IMG/VR virus record: IMGVR_UViG_3300020169_000005
Coordinates: 1 to 30,604 of that record
Length of the DNA: 30,604 nucleotides
Strand: one strand, 5' to 3'
Source: a virus
Shown here in pieces: positions 22,896-30,183 of this stretch. Each line of letters starts with the position of its first letter. Position 1 is the first letter of the stretch. A program made the position numbers and the translations under genes. Under the pieces are notes generated by a model. That model saw only the letters and a list, made by a program, of their open reading frames with translations. It made no database searches and had not been told where the DNA came from.

Positions 22896-23572
22896 TTTTA
22901 TTTGATGCAGACAGTTTAGTTTATTCATCTTGCTGTGGTGTTGATGACATACTAGATGAAGCTATAGGAAAGTTTGATGAGATATTTATGTCAATTGTAA
23001 ATAGACTAGAAGAAACCTACCAAATAGAAAGAGTAATTACTTTTAACAATAGCAAAGGTAATTTTAGAAAACTACTAGACCCAAACTACAAAGCAAACAG
23101 AAAGAAACAAGAACATCCTAAATTACTATTTGAGATGCACGAACACATAGCAGAGATATACTCTACTAAAAACTCTTATGGTGTAGAGACAGATGATTTA
23201 GTTGCAACGTATTGGAAAACACTAACAGACGAGTTAGGACACAACAATGTAATAATAGTATCACTTGACAAGGATTATAAGCAACTACCTTGCCTTATGT
23301 ATAACTATCACTACAAACACCAAGAGATAATAGATATAAGTCCTTACGAGGCTTTATATAACTTCTATGAGCAAATGATAGTTGGAGATTCAGCAGACAA
23401 TGTAAACTACTGTAAAGGTTATGGTAAAGCATATGCAAAGAAACTATTTAAAGATTGTAACACACATTATCAATTTACAAAAAAAACATATGAGTTATTT
23501 AAAACAATATATAAATCAAAAGCAAAATTAAAATACATACAATGTTATAATCTTTTAAAACTAAGAACATGA
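22889..23572 (+). CDS. 5'-3' exonuclease, FEN/PIN superfamily
   Basis: A 227-residue protein. Catalytic acidic residues: Asp6/Asp8 in LFDADSLVY, the pair in YGVETDDLVAT, SLDKDYKQLP and GDSADNVNYCKGYGKAYAKK, which also contains the helix-3-turn-like DNA-binding region. NYKANRKK is the family arch/substrate motif. The order (D..., R/K, TDD, D-D, GD-DN) matches T5/T7-type flap exonucleases. It would remove primers or degrade host DNA. It follows a small acidic gene with a 7-base overlap and is linked to the next gene by ATGA. Confidence 0.8.
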   Translation: MVVLFDADSLVYSSCCGVDDILDEAIGKFDEIFMSIVNRLEETYQIERVITFNNSKGNFRKLLDPNYKANRKKQEHPKLLFEMHEHIAEIYSTKNSYGVETDDLVATYWKTLTDELGHNNVIIVSLDKDYKQLPCLMYNYHYKHQEIIDISPYEALYNFYEQMIVGDSADNVNYCKGYGKAYAKKLFKDCNTHYQFTKKTYELFKTIYKSKAKLKYIQCYNLLKLRT

Positions 23573-23835
23573 GTAATATATTAAACAAAGCAAACGAAAT
23601 TATTAATTTAAGATCAGAAGAAAAAGAAAGGACTTACGGGCCATTTTCTGAAGGTATGAAAAGAGCTGCTATGATAGCATCAGGTGCAACAGGTAAAGAC
23701 ATAACTACAGAAGACATGTATATGTGCATGGTTGCGTTAAAGCTATCTAGAGAGTCTTATAATCATAAGGAAGATAACCTGCTCGATGCTGTTGCATATT
23801 TAGGAGCATTAAATAACTTACACGATGGGAGATAA
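23569..23835 (+). CDS. DUF6378-like conserved phage protein
   Basis: An 88-residue helical protein with the motif ERTYGPFSEGMKRAAMIAS, then ITTEDMYMCMVALKLSRESY and a C-terminal DNLLDAVAYLGALNNL. It fits a DUF6378-type helical domain often next to nucleotide metabolism genes of phages. The DUF name is from memory. It lies just before the modification cassette, and the next gene overlaps it by 11 bases. Function unknown; nucleotide-binding or adaptor roles are guesses. Confidence 0.65.
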   Translation: MSNILNKANEIINLRSEEKERTYGPFSEGMKRAAMIASGATGKDITTEDMYMCMVALKLSRESYNHKEDNLLDAVAYLGALNNLHDGR

Positions 23836-24772
23836 TTCTTGTATGATTAATCTACTTGGTAACGTACCAACTAGAATGAATTCACATAACGCTGGATGGA
23901 CTTACTGCTTAAAAAGTATTGCTAGTAGCAAATCAGATTATGATATAGAAATAATTAACGAACCAAAAAGGATACATGAATTTAGAACTGTTATTATTAA
24001 CAACGGAATAAATTATAAGAAAGATGTATGGAATTTTTTCGGAGGTGTACAACAAAAAACTTTAGATTATTTACATGAGTTAAATAAGTATAAAGGATTA
24101 TTATTTACATTTAACGAGCCAATTGATTTTAGATCATTATTAAAAAGAAAAGAAATAACAACTATTCCAAATCAAGAGGTATTTTGTCAAAGCACTATTG
24201 ATAATAAGTTAATATTAGGAGACTCTCATTCGTTGTCTATTTACAAAACAGGTTGGGGAATAAATAGGCTAGATGGTAAAACATTACATGGTTTTTTAAA
24301 AGAACCTTACAAGTATTTTAATAAAGAAAATACCACTGATTTAACTTTGTATTTTGGGAATATAGATATTAGATTTCATTTGATGCGTCAACCAAACCCA
24401 GAGCAAGCGGTTTTATTGTTAGTTAATAGATTGTTAAACTTTATTGCAGAAATAAGTCCAGATATTAATGTAACTATTCAAGAGTTATTACCTATTGAAG
24501 ATGAATCAAGAAAGATACCAGGTTCAGGAATGTATAAAGGACAACCATTTTATGGTAGTAAAGAAGAAAGACAAAATTTAGTTAACTTATTTAATATACT
24601 AATTAAAGATTCTATTGATAATAATCATCCATATAAAGTACAAAAGATGTGGTTAGATTACCCATTACATTTTAACTGTATGGAAGCAAGACAATCTGTA
24701 CACATTAGACCAGATTATTATTTACATAAAAACACTTTTATAAATGATACAAGAGTTCCAACGTTATTATAG
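23825..24772 (+). CDS. Unknown two-part protein with SGNH-like C-terminal half; first gene of putative base-modification cassette
   Basis: A 315-residue protein. Residues 1-115 have no clear family (RMNSHNAGWTYCLKSIASSK, a Rossmann-like strand/helix pattern and FNEPIDFRSLLKR). From about 128 the pattern fits SGNH hydrolases: LILGDSHSLSIY (Ser134), FGNIDIRFHL (177-186; GN-D block) and the late SVHIRPDYY (His block). The typical catalytic Asp two residues before the His is not evident. It could hydrolyse or transfer an acyl or other ester-linked group. It overlaps the next gene by 29 bases, so it is coupled to the cassette. The N-terminal part might be a sugar- or nucleotide-binding domain (guess). 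An alternative start is Met7. Confidence 0.6.
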   Translation: MGDNSCMINLLGNVPTRMNSHNAGWTYCLKSIASSKSDYDIEIINEPKRIHEFRTVIINNGINYKKDVWNFFGGVQQKTLDYLHELNKYKGLLFTFNEPIDFRSLLKRKEITTIPNQEVFCQSTIDNKLILGDSHSLSIYKTGWGINRLDGKTLHGFLKEPYKYFNKENTTDLTLYFGNIDIRFHLMRQPNPEQAVLLLVNRLLNFIAEISPDINVTIQELLPIEDESRKIPGSGMYKGQPFYGSKEERQNLVNLFNILIKDSIDNNHPYKVQKMWLDYPLHFNCMEARQSVHIRPDYYLHKNTFINDTRVPTLL

Positions 24773-25655
24773 TAAAGCAAAGTTAAATCAAGAAAGATTA
24801 TATCAAGGATACGATTGGTCTAAAGAAGATATTAATGACGATTTAATATGGCATGTACCAATATACGATGTAGTAAATAGAAGATATGCAGCGTTTAGTA
24901 GTTTGTTAGAAGCTATTAGACTTAAAGAAACAGATCCAAAAGGAAATGGTAAATGGTTTAAACATACTGATGTTAATGATTTTGATTTTATGTTATTATG
25001 TTATTTGTTTAGATTATGCGGTAGCGGTATTAATTATTTTCCTAAAACTAATCATCCTTATGGCACTCACGGATTTGGTAATTTTTGGATAGTTGACAGT
25101 CTACTAAACGGCAGAGATAATTTTAAAGAATGGATTGATGATTTACCTGATAAAAAATTCAGTGATAATAAAGGTTATTTACTACCAATGATTCCTAAAG
25201 GATTAAGAAATTTTATTTTAGATGATAGTTATAACTTAGTTTTATATATTTTAGATAATATGTCAGGCATTGAAATTTATGAGGTAGTGGACTTAGGTAA
25301 TGAGTGGTTATTAAGAAGAGGATATAAAAGACAAAATTTTGTTTTGTGTGCATTTGCAATGGACTTAGCTGAATACTTTCCTGAAATAATAACTAGAGAT
25401 AGTAGAGTTTATGTTGGATCTAACGCGAAAAAATGTTTAAGAGAAATATTTCCTAATACAAAAGGAATAGGTTCTAATATAAAAACAACTAACGATTGTC
25501 TTGACCACTTATGTAATTTGACAGGCGGTCATAGCTTTAAATATGACATGGAAGATGTGGCTTGTGATTTTATAAGATACAAAAATAATTTTCAAAGTAA
25601 ACATCATATAGAATATAATAACGGAATAAAATATTATAACAATGTTTCTAAATAA
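24744..25655 (+). CDS. Helical DNA-base modification protein, HMUDK_hel / amino acid:DNA transferase-like
   Basis: A 303-residue helical protein. Family-like positions: W25 and D32-D33 region with IYDVVNRRYAAFSSLL (40-55), FMLLCYLFRLCG (82-93), RRGYKRQNFVLCAFAMDL (191-208), VYVGSNAKKCLREIFP (222-237) and MEDVACDFIRYK (269-280). These resemble the order L-x-G-F-G-x-F-x-A-x-x-x-x-D-L, V-G-P-G-A-x-x-G-L-x-x-F, E-x-x-L-C-E-F-x-K-Y of the 5-hmdU DNA kinase helical domain (formerly alpha-glutamyl/putrescinyl thymine pyrophosphorylase), related to HhH DNA glycosylases. No P-loop kinase domain is attached, as in the stand-alone members that include amino acid:DNA transferases. Assignment by motif memory only. 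Confidence 0.65.
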   Translation: MIQEFQRYYSKAKLNQERLYQGYDWSKEDINDDLIWHVPIYDVVNRRYAAFSSLLEAIRLKETDPKGNGKWFKHTDVNDFDFMLLCYLFRLCGSGINYFPKTNHPYGTHGFGNFWIVDSLLNGRDNFKEWIDDLPDKKFSDNKGYLLPMIPKGLRNFILDDSYNLVLYILDNMSGIEIYEVVDLGNEWLLRRGYKRQNFVLCAFAMDLAEYFPEIITRDSRVYVGSNAKKCLREIFPNTKGIGSNIKTTNDCLDHLCNLTGGHSFKYDMEDVACDFIRYKNNFQSKHHIEYNNGIKYYNNVSK

Positions 25656-26535
25656 ACAAACTTACATAGAAAATAAAGACTTAAATAAATATACTTTAGA
25701 AGAATATTTAAGTTTTACTAGTGGTTTTAAATCTTCATTTAAACCATTTGTAGTTAAAGAAGTAAATGGATTTAATGTAATAGATGAATCAGAAGCCTGC
25801 AGTGTAGGATATAAAGCCAGATCAGCAGAGTTTTTAATGCAGCAACTGCAAGAGTTAAATGTTAAACACATAGTATATGTACAACCTAGAAGAGGTTACG
25901 CAGGTATCTCTTTAGCTTGGTTATGTAAAGAGTATAATATGAAGTTAACATTAATAATGCCAGCTTCAAAAGAAGTTAGTGATCATCAAGCTCTTTGTAT
26001 TGAGTTAGGTGCAGAGGCAAAATTTGTTAGAATAGCTGCTATGCCAAATGCTAATAAGTATGCGAAAGAATATGCTGATAATATTGGCGCTTTTTTTATA
26101 CCATTAGGATTAAATCACCCGCATGTTATTGCAGGAGGAGTAAGAGTTATTTATGATTTTTTTAAATATAATAAACATCCTGAAACAATGTGGAGTGTAA
26201 TTAGTACAGGTGTTTTACAAAGATCTATGCAAATAGCTTTACCTGAAACAAAATTTAAAGCAGTTGCTGTTGCTAGAAATATACAACAAGGAGAATTAGG
26301 TCGTGCTGATTTTTATAGTTATCACAAACCTTTTAATAGTCTTTCAGATTTAATACCAGATAAATTTAATTGCGAGTCAAGCTATGATTCAAAAGGATGG
26401 CACTATATGTGTAAATATGGAAAAAAAGGAGATTGGTTTTTTAGTGTAGCTGGTAATGCAAATAAACCTACTATTGATAAACTTAAAATAAATTCTTATA
26501 GAGATTGGAATGACTTAAAAGATTTAAAAATATGA
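25642..26535 (+). CDS. PLP-dependent enzyme-like protein, fold type II (probable)
   Basis: A 297-residue protein. EACSVGYKARSAEFLMQQL places a Lys (58) like that in ACC deaminase/D-cysteine desulfhydrase (GNKxRKLE). HIVYVQPRRGYAGISLAW then takes the place of SNHxRxxA, and LTLIMPASKEVSDHQALCIE and LGAEAKFV fit the next strand/helix. The Gly-rich phosphate loop is weak: STGVLQRSM for GSGGT-AG. It could process an amino acid attached to a modified base or a free precursor. The degenerate loop means it may be divergent or inactive. Overlaps neighbours by 14 and 4 bases. Confidence 0.55.
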   Translation: MFLNKQTYIENKDLNKYTLEEYLSFTSGFKSSFKPFVVKEVNGFNVIDESEACSVGYKARSAEFLMQQLQELNVKHIVYVQPRRGYAGISLAWLCKEYNMKLTLIMPASKEVSDHQALCIELGAEAKFVRIAAMPNANKYAKEYADNIGAFFIPLGLNHPHVIAGGVRVIYDFFKYNKHPETMWSVISTGVLQRSMQIALPETKFKAVAVARNIQQGELGRADFYSYHKPFNSLSDLIPDKFNCESSYDSKGWHYMCKYGKKGDWFFSVAGNANKPTIDKLKINSYRDWNDLKDLKI

Positions 26536-27188
26536 TTAAAACAATTTTTGAAAATGCAGACGAAGCTTATGCTTATCAACTTAATAGAATATTAGTTTAT
26601 GGTGTAGACTTTGATAATACAAAAGCTTTGTTCAATATAGGTTTTACAATAAAAAATCCTATAGATAATTACATTACAAACAAAGAGCGTAATTGGAGCT
26701 TAAAATATGCTAAAGCTGAATGGGAATGGTATAAGTCAGGTGATCGTAGCATAGACAAATTAGGTGATATTTACGGTAAGATACCAACTATATGGGAAAA
26801 AATGGCCGATAAGAATCGTAATGTTAATTCTAATTATGGTTATCAATGGCAACGTAATAATCAAATAGACTATGTATGTGCTACGCTTAGACAAAACTCT
26901 AATACTAGACAAGCGGCAATAAGTATATATGATGCTAAAGAGTGGGGATCATATACAAAAGATACTCCATGTACTTATGCAGTACAGTTTACAATACTAG
27001 ACAATAAGTTAAACATGTCAGTTTTGATGCGTTCTAATGACATCTGGTATGGTTTTTGTAATGATCAATATCAATTCTCAATGTTACAAGAATTAGTTGC
27101 TAAGAGGTTATCTATTGAGATAGGAACTTACTACCATTTTGCACACAACTTACATTTATATAATAACATAAAAAATAAAATAACATGA
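26532..27188 (+). CDS. Thymidylate synthase homologue, predicted dCMP (hydroxy)methylase
   Basis: A 218-residue ThyA-superfamily protein (ThyA is about 264). Visible counterparts of E. coli ThyA: NYGYQWQ (VYGKQW), Arg126 in NTRQAAIS, catalytic Cys147 in DTPCTYAVQF, phosphate Arg167 and Asp170 in RSNDIWYG, and His208/Tyr210 in NLHLY. The block from Arg167 aligns without gaps and puts Asp178 where ThyA has Asn177, the residue that reads the uracil. Asp at this site is found in dCMP hydroxymethylases such as T4 gp42. Trp88 is retained. So the substrate is predicted to be dCMP, the product 5-hydroxymethyl- or 5-methyl-dCMP. It overlaps genes on both sides by ATGA. Confidence 0.8.
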   Translation: MIKTIFENADEAYAYQLNRILVYGVDFDNTKALFNIGFTIKNPIDNYITNKERNWSLKYAKAEWEWYKSGDRSIDKLGDIYGKIPTIWEKMADKNRNVNSNYGYQWQRNNQIDYVCATLRQNSNTRQAAISIYDAKEWGSYTKDTPCTYAVQFTILDNKLNMSVLMRSNDIWYGFCNDQYQFSMLQELVAKRLSIEIGTYYHFAHNLHLYNNIKNKIT

Positions 27189-27499
27189 AATTTAACGAAA
27201 TAAGAAATTGGGCCAAAGATAAAGGCATACTAGATAAAGGAGATGTAAAAACACAATACATAAAACTCCAAGAAGAATGCGGTGAATTAGCAGAAGCAAT
27301 ATTAAAACAAGACAAGTTAGAAATGTCAGACGCTGTTGGAGATATTATTGTAGTATTAACTTCTTTATCTGAACTTGGAGGATTTAAAATAGAATCAGCA
27401 ATAGAAGGAGCTTGGTTAGAAATAGCAAACAGAAAAGGTAAAATGATTAATAACAACTTTGTAAAAAATACAGATCATATAATAGCAGGAACAGAATGA
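27185..27499 (+). CDS. MazG-like nucleotide pyrophosphohydrolase
   Basis: A 104-residue all-helical protein with the MazG motif EECGELAEA (E30, E31, E34), followed by EMSDAVGDIIVVL (E46, D49, D53). It hydrolyses NTP or dNTP to the monophosphate plus pyrophosphate. Placed directly after the ThyA homologue it could supply dCMP by breaking down dCTP, like the job of T4 dCTPase, and keep unmodified cytosine out of phage DNA (inference). ATGA overlaps at both ends. Confidence 0.8.
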   Translation: MKFNEIRNWAKDKGILDKGDVKTQYIKLQEECGELAEAILKQDKLEMSDAVGDIIVVLTSLSELGGFKIESAIEGAWLEIANRKGKMINNNFVKNTDHIIAGTE

Positions 27500-27915
27500 G
27501 AACATATCTAGCAAAAATTAAAATACCAGATAACTTAAAAAAACAATCCGTAGGTTATATAGGCGAAAAAGTATTTGAACACTGGTTTAAAGTAAATTAT
27601 AATGACGAACAATTGTTTAAACAAAAAGCAGACAGAGATTATAACAAAATAGATTATGCTGATGAAAAAGGTTTTAAATATCAAGTTAAAACAACAAGTA
27701 AAAAATCTTATACATTTAATTGTTCTACTGATAAAATAAAAAACCATTTAAGATGTGATTACTATATTTTAGTACAATTAAAAAATAACTACGCATACAT
27801 AGAAAACTTTAGAACAAAACAATATATATTAGATAATATTATACAAAGCTTTAAATACAAAAACTCTTCATACGTTAAACCAGAGAATTTATTGCAAGAA
27901 GTATTATCTATATGA
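27496..27915 (+). CDS. PD-(D/E)XK-like nuclease (probable)
   Basis: A 139-residue, basic alpha/beta protein. The order fits a small PD-(D/E)XK fold: SVGYIGEKVFEHWFK with Glu24, then NKIDYADEKG with Asp53, FKYQVKTTSKKSYTF where Gln63-x-Lys65 replaces the usual E-x-K. Similar small phage proteins resemble group-I-intron or Holliday-junction-type nucleases. It may cut unmodified host DNA or recombination junctions. It sits straight after the modification cassette with 4-base overlaps. Activity is uncertain because of the Gln. Confidence 0.55.
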   Translation: MRTYLAKIKIPDNLKKQSVGYIGEKVFEHWFKVNYNDEQLFKQKADRDYNKIDYADEKGFKYQVKTTSKKSYTFNCSTDKIKNHLRCDYYILVQLKNNYAYIENFRTKQYILDNIIQSFKYKNSSYVKPENLLQEVLSI

Positions 27916-28142
27916 AAAAAAAAGATAAAGATTTAGTTAAAGAGTTTTACAACCTTGCATTATACGATTACGAAAAAGGTACAGACTTAGAAGAACTAAA
28001 AATTATCTTAAACGACTATGAAAATAAAGAAATGTATTTACAATGTGCAGGTATTAATTTAGCAATACAATACATAGAATTCTTAATATATTTAGAAATA
28101 ATAAAACATATAAACGAAATAAATGACAACTCAACAAATTAA
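27912..28142 (+). CDS. Small acidic helical protein
   Basis: A 76-residue helical protein with a basic start (KKKDKDLVKEFYNLALYDYE), then EGTDLEEL-like acidic segments and a hydrophobic helix (LAIQYIEFLIYLEIIKHINE). Overlaps the genes on both sides (4 and 20 bases). It could be a partner of the nuclease or of the DnaA-like protein. No recognised family. Confidence 0.55.
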   Translation: MKKKDKDLVKEFYNLALYDYEKGTDLEELKIILNDYENKEMYLQCAGINLAIQYIEFLIYLEIIKHINEINDNSTN

Positions 28143-28593
28143 ACAGTTAATAGAAACAGAACTAAACATAGAAATAAATGCTAAAAGTAGAAAGAGAGAA
28201 AACGTCTATGCTAGAGCTATATACTTTAAAATATGTAGAGATAAGACATATTTATCTTTAAAAGAAATAGGAGATACTCTTGAATTAAATCACGCAACAG
28301 TATTACATGGTATAAATAAAGTGTTTCCTACATTTGAGATGTATAACCCTGAGTATATGGAAGTATACAGGAAAATAAAAAATAGCGAAGAATACATACC
28401 TGTAGAAGACAGATACAATACATTAAAAGAAGACTACTATAAATTACAAAGCAAATACGATAGTATCAAAGACGCTAAAACAAGAAAAGAATATAACTCT
28501 TTAGTTAAAATAATAAAAGAAATACCTGAAGAAAAACTAGACGTAGCTAACCTAAGAATAGACGCAATGGTTAAAATGCTAAAGACTTACTAA
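28123..28593 (+). CDS. Stand-alone DnaA domain IV-like DNA-binding protein
   Basis: A 156-residue protein. Residues about 18-68 match the C-terminal DNA-binding domain of DnaA: SRKRENVYARAIYFKICRD, LSLKEIGDTLELNHATVLHG and INKV correspond to the DnaA helix-turn-helix with the signature DHTTVLHA. There is no AAA+ ATPase. The remainder is a charged coiled coil (DRYNTLKEDYYKLQSKYD). Probably a replication initiator or transcription regulator that recruits the host DnaB or blocks host DnaA; context is next to terminase. Confidence 0.75.
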   Translation: MTTQQIKQLIETELNIEINAKSRKRENVYARAIYFKICRDKTYLSLKEIGDTLELNHATVLHGINKVFPTFEMYNPEYMEVYRKIKNSEEYIPVEDRYNTLKEDYYKLQSKYDSIKDAKTRKEYNSLVKIIKEIPEEKLDVANLRIDAMVKMLKTY

Positions 28594-28607
28594 TAACAAA
28601 AACACAA

Positions 28608-28615
28608 TATATTTG
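28608..28615 (+). promoter_or_regulatory. Candidate -7 promoter element (TATATTTG) before terminase
   Basis: An exact TAnnTTTG match 37 bases ahead of the terminase small subunit ATG in a 59-base gap. TAACAAAA upstream resembles the context at 22650; no TTG at -33. Confidence 0.4.
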
Positions 28616-28652
28616 TTATATAAAAAATAATTAATAATAATCTTTTTTAATT

Positions 28653-28898
28653 ATGGATAAAAGGAAAAACAACGGAGGACATACAACAGCTGGTAGAAAG
28701 CCTAAAGCAGAAGAGGTAAAGTTAATTGAAAGGCTAACACCATTAGAACCACAAGCTTATGCAGCTTTAAAAAAAGGAATAGAATCAGGTGAGTTTAAGT
28801 TTATACAAATGTTCTATCACTACTATGCTGGTAAACCAAGAGAAACAAAAGATATCACACTAAACACCGAGCAACCTTTATTTAATATTGTTGATTAA
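28653..28898 (+). CDS. Terminase small subunit-like protein (probable)
   Basis: An 81-residue basic protein. It begins RKNNGGHTTAGRKPKAEEVK, a motif common in phage small terminase proteins of Bacteroidetes phages (N-G-G-x-x-x-x-G-R-K-P-K), followed by LIERLTPLEPQAYAALKKGI, then FYHYYAGKPRETKD. It would bind DNA at the packaging site. It is shorter than a typical TerS (about 150) and lacks a clear oligomerisation helix, so the full subunit may be small or partial. TAATG links it to the large subunit. Confidence 0.65.
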   Translation: MDKRKNNGGHTTAGRKPKAEEVKLIERLTPLEPQAYAALKKGIESGEFKFIQMFYHYYAGKPRETKDITLNTEQPLFNIVD

Positions 28899-30061
28899 TG
28901 TTTGTAGTAACAACTGCAATTAAAAAACTTCTTAAACTTAAGAAACGTAAAAAGATAGTTCAAGGTGGAACATCTGCTGGTAAAACGTTTGGCATACTAC
29001 CTATTCTTATTGATAGAGCTTTAAGATCATCTAACTTAGAAATAAGCGTAGTTAGTGAAAGTATACCACATTTACGTAGAGGTGCTTTAAAAGACTTCCT
29101 AAAGATTATGATGATGACTAATCGTTATAACGATGTACAGTATAATAAATCAATGCTGAAGTATAAGTTTGCTAACGGAAGTTACATAGAGTTTTTTAGT
29201 GTTGAATCAGCTGATAAATTAAGAGGAGCAAGAAGACACACGCTATATGTAAACGAAGCTAATAACATTCCTTACGAAGCATACAACCAATTAGCAATAA
29301 GAACATCTGGCGATATATGGATTGACTTCAACCCAACCTCATCATTCTGGGCGCATACAGAACTACAAGGCAAAGAAGATGCAGACTTTATAAAGCTTAC
29401 GTATTTGGACAACGAAGCCTTGCCAGAAACAATTATAAACGATATAGAGAAAGCTAAAGAAAAAGCAAAGACATCTACCTATTGGAATAACTGGTGGAAT
29501 GTATATGGACTAGGAGAGATAGGAAGTTTAGAAGGTGCTTGTATAAAAGATTGGAAGCCTATTAATTTACCAGAAGAAGCAAGACTACTTTGTTATGGTA
29601 TGGATTTTGGATATACTAATGACCCTTCTACTTTAATAGCACTTTACAAATACAACAACTCATATATCTTTGATGAGGTCATCTACCAAAAAGGATTACT
29701 AAATAGTCAAATAAGCAACTTACTAAAAACACACGAAGCAAAAGAAATCATATATGCAGATTCAGCAGAACCTAAAAGTATTGCAGAGTTGTCAAGCTAT
29801 GGTCATTTAGTATTGCCAGTAAAGAAAGGTAAAGACTCAATAGTGTATGGTATCAACCTCATCAATCAAAATGAAATATACATAACTAATAGAAGTCATA
29901 ACTTAATCAAAGAACTACAGAATTACATTTGGTTAAAAAACAAAGAAGGAGAAACACTTAACAAACCAATAGATGCTTTTAACCATTGTATAGATGCGAT
30001 GAGGTATGCTATCACTTCACAATTAGAGAATCCTAATAAGGGTCAATATTATATTTACTAA
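28898..30061 (+). CDS. Terminase large subunit
   Basis: A 387-residue protein with both TerL activities. The ATPase: Walker A GGTSAGKT (23-30), Walker B TLYVNE (115-120) and coupling motif WIDFNP (141-146). The nuclease (RNase H-like): Asp236 in YGMDFGYTNDPS, Asp288 in IIYADSAEPKS and Asp366 in FNHCIDAMRYA. It packages DNA into proheads and cuts it. At 387 it is at the short end, as in PBSX-type terminases. It stands upstream of a repeat-rich non-coding region that may hold the packaging or replication site. Confidence 0.9.
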   Translation: MFVVTTAIKKLLKLKKRKKIVQGGTSAGKTFGILPILIDRALRSSNLEISVVSESIPHLRRGALKDFLKIMMMTNRYNDVQYNKSMLKYKFANGSYIEFFSVESADKLRGARRHTLYVNEANNIPYEAYNQLAIRTSGDIWIDFNPTSSFWAHTELQGKEDADFIKLTYLDNEALPETIINDIEKAKEKAKTSTYWNNWWNVYGLGEIGSLEGACIKDWKPINLPEEARLLCYGMDFGYTNDPSTLIALYKYNNSYIFDEVIYQKGLLNSQISNLLKTHEAKEIIYADSAEPKSIAELSSYGHLVLPVKKGKDSIVYGINLINQNEIYITNRSHNLIKELQNYIWLKNKEGETLNKPIDAFNHCIDAMRYAITSQLENPNKGQYYIY

Positions 30062-30062
30062 A

Positions 30063-30113
30063 TGTTAAAGAAATGTTAAAGTTTTGTTAAAATTTAATAA
30101 ACATTGTTGTTAA
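30063..30113. repeat. TGTTAA repeats, three in exact 11-bp phase
   Basis: TGTTAA occurs at 30063, 30074 and 30085, exactly 11 bases apart, and again at 30108. The first two belong to an 11-base direct repeat AAATGTTAAAG. Regular helical-turn spacing is typical of binding sites for one protein on the same DNA face. Confidence 0.7.
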
Positions 30114-30183
30114 TAAGTAAATGCGTTGTATATTAGCTGTATAATTAATTAGTTATTTGAAATGTTGTAATAAATCGAAAGCA

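Noticed and set aside
26532-27188. Ordinary thymidylate synthase for dTMP supply
   Set aside because: The Asn177-equivalent is Asp, the protein is short, and it sits within a base-modification-like operon; these favour dCMP, though a test is needed.
27112-27456. Minus-strand reading frame of 114 codons opposite MazG
   Set aside because: MazG motifs on the + strand explain this DNA; the antisense frame has no support.
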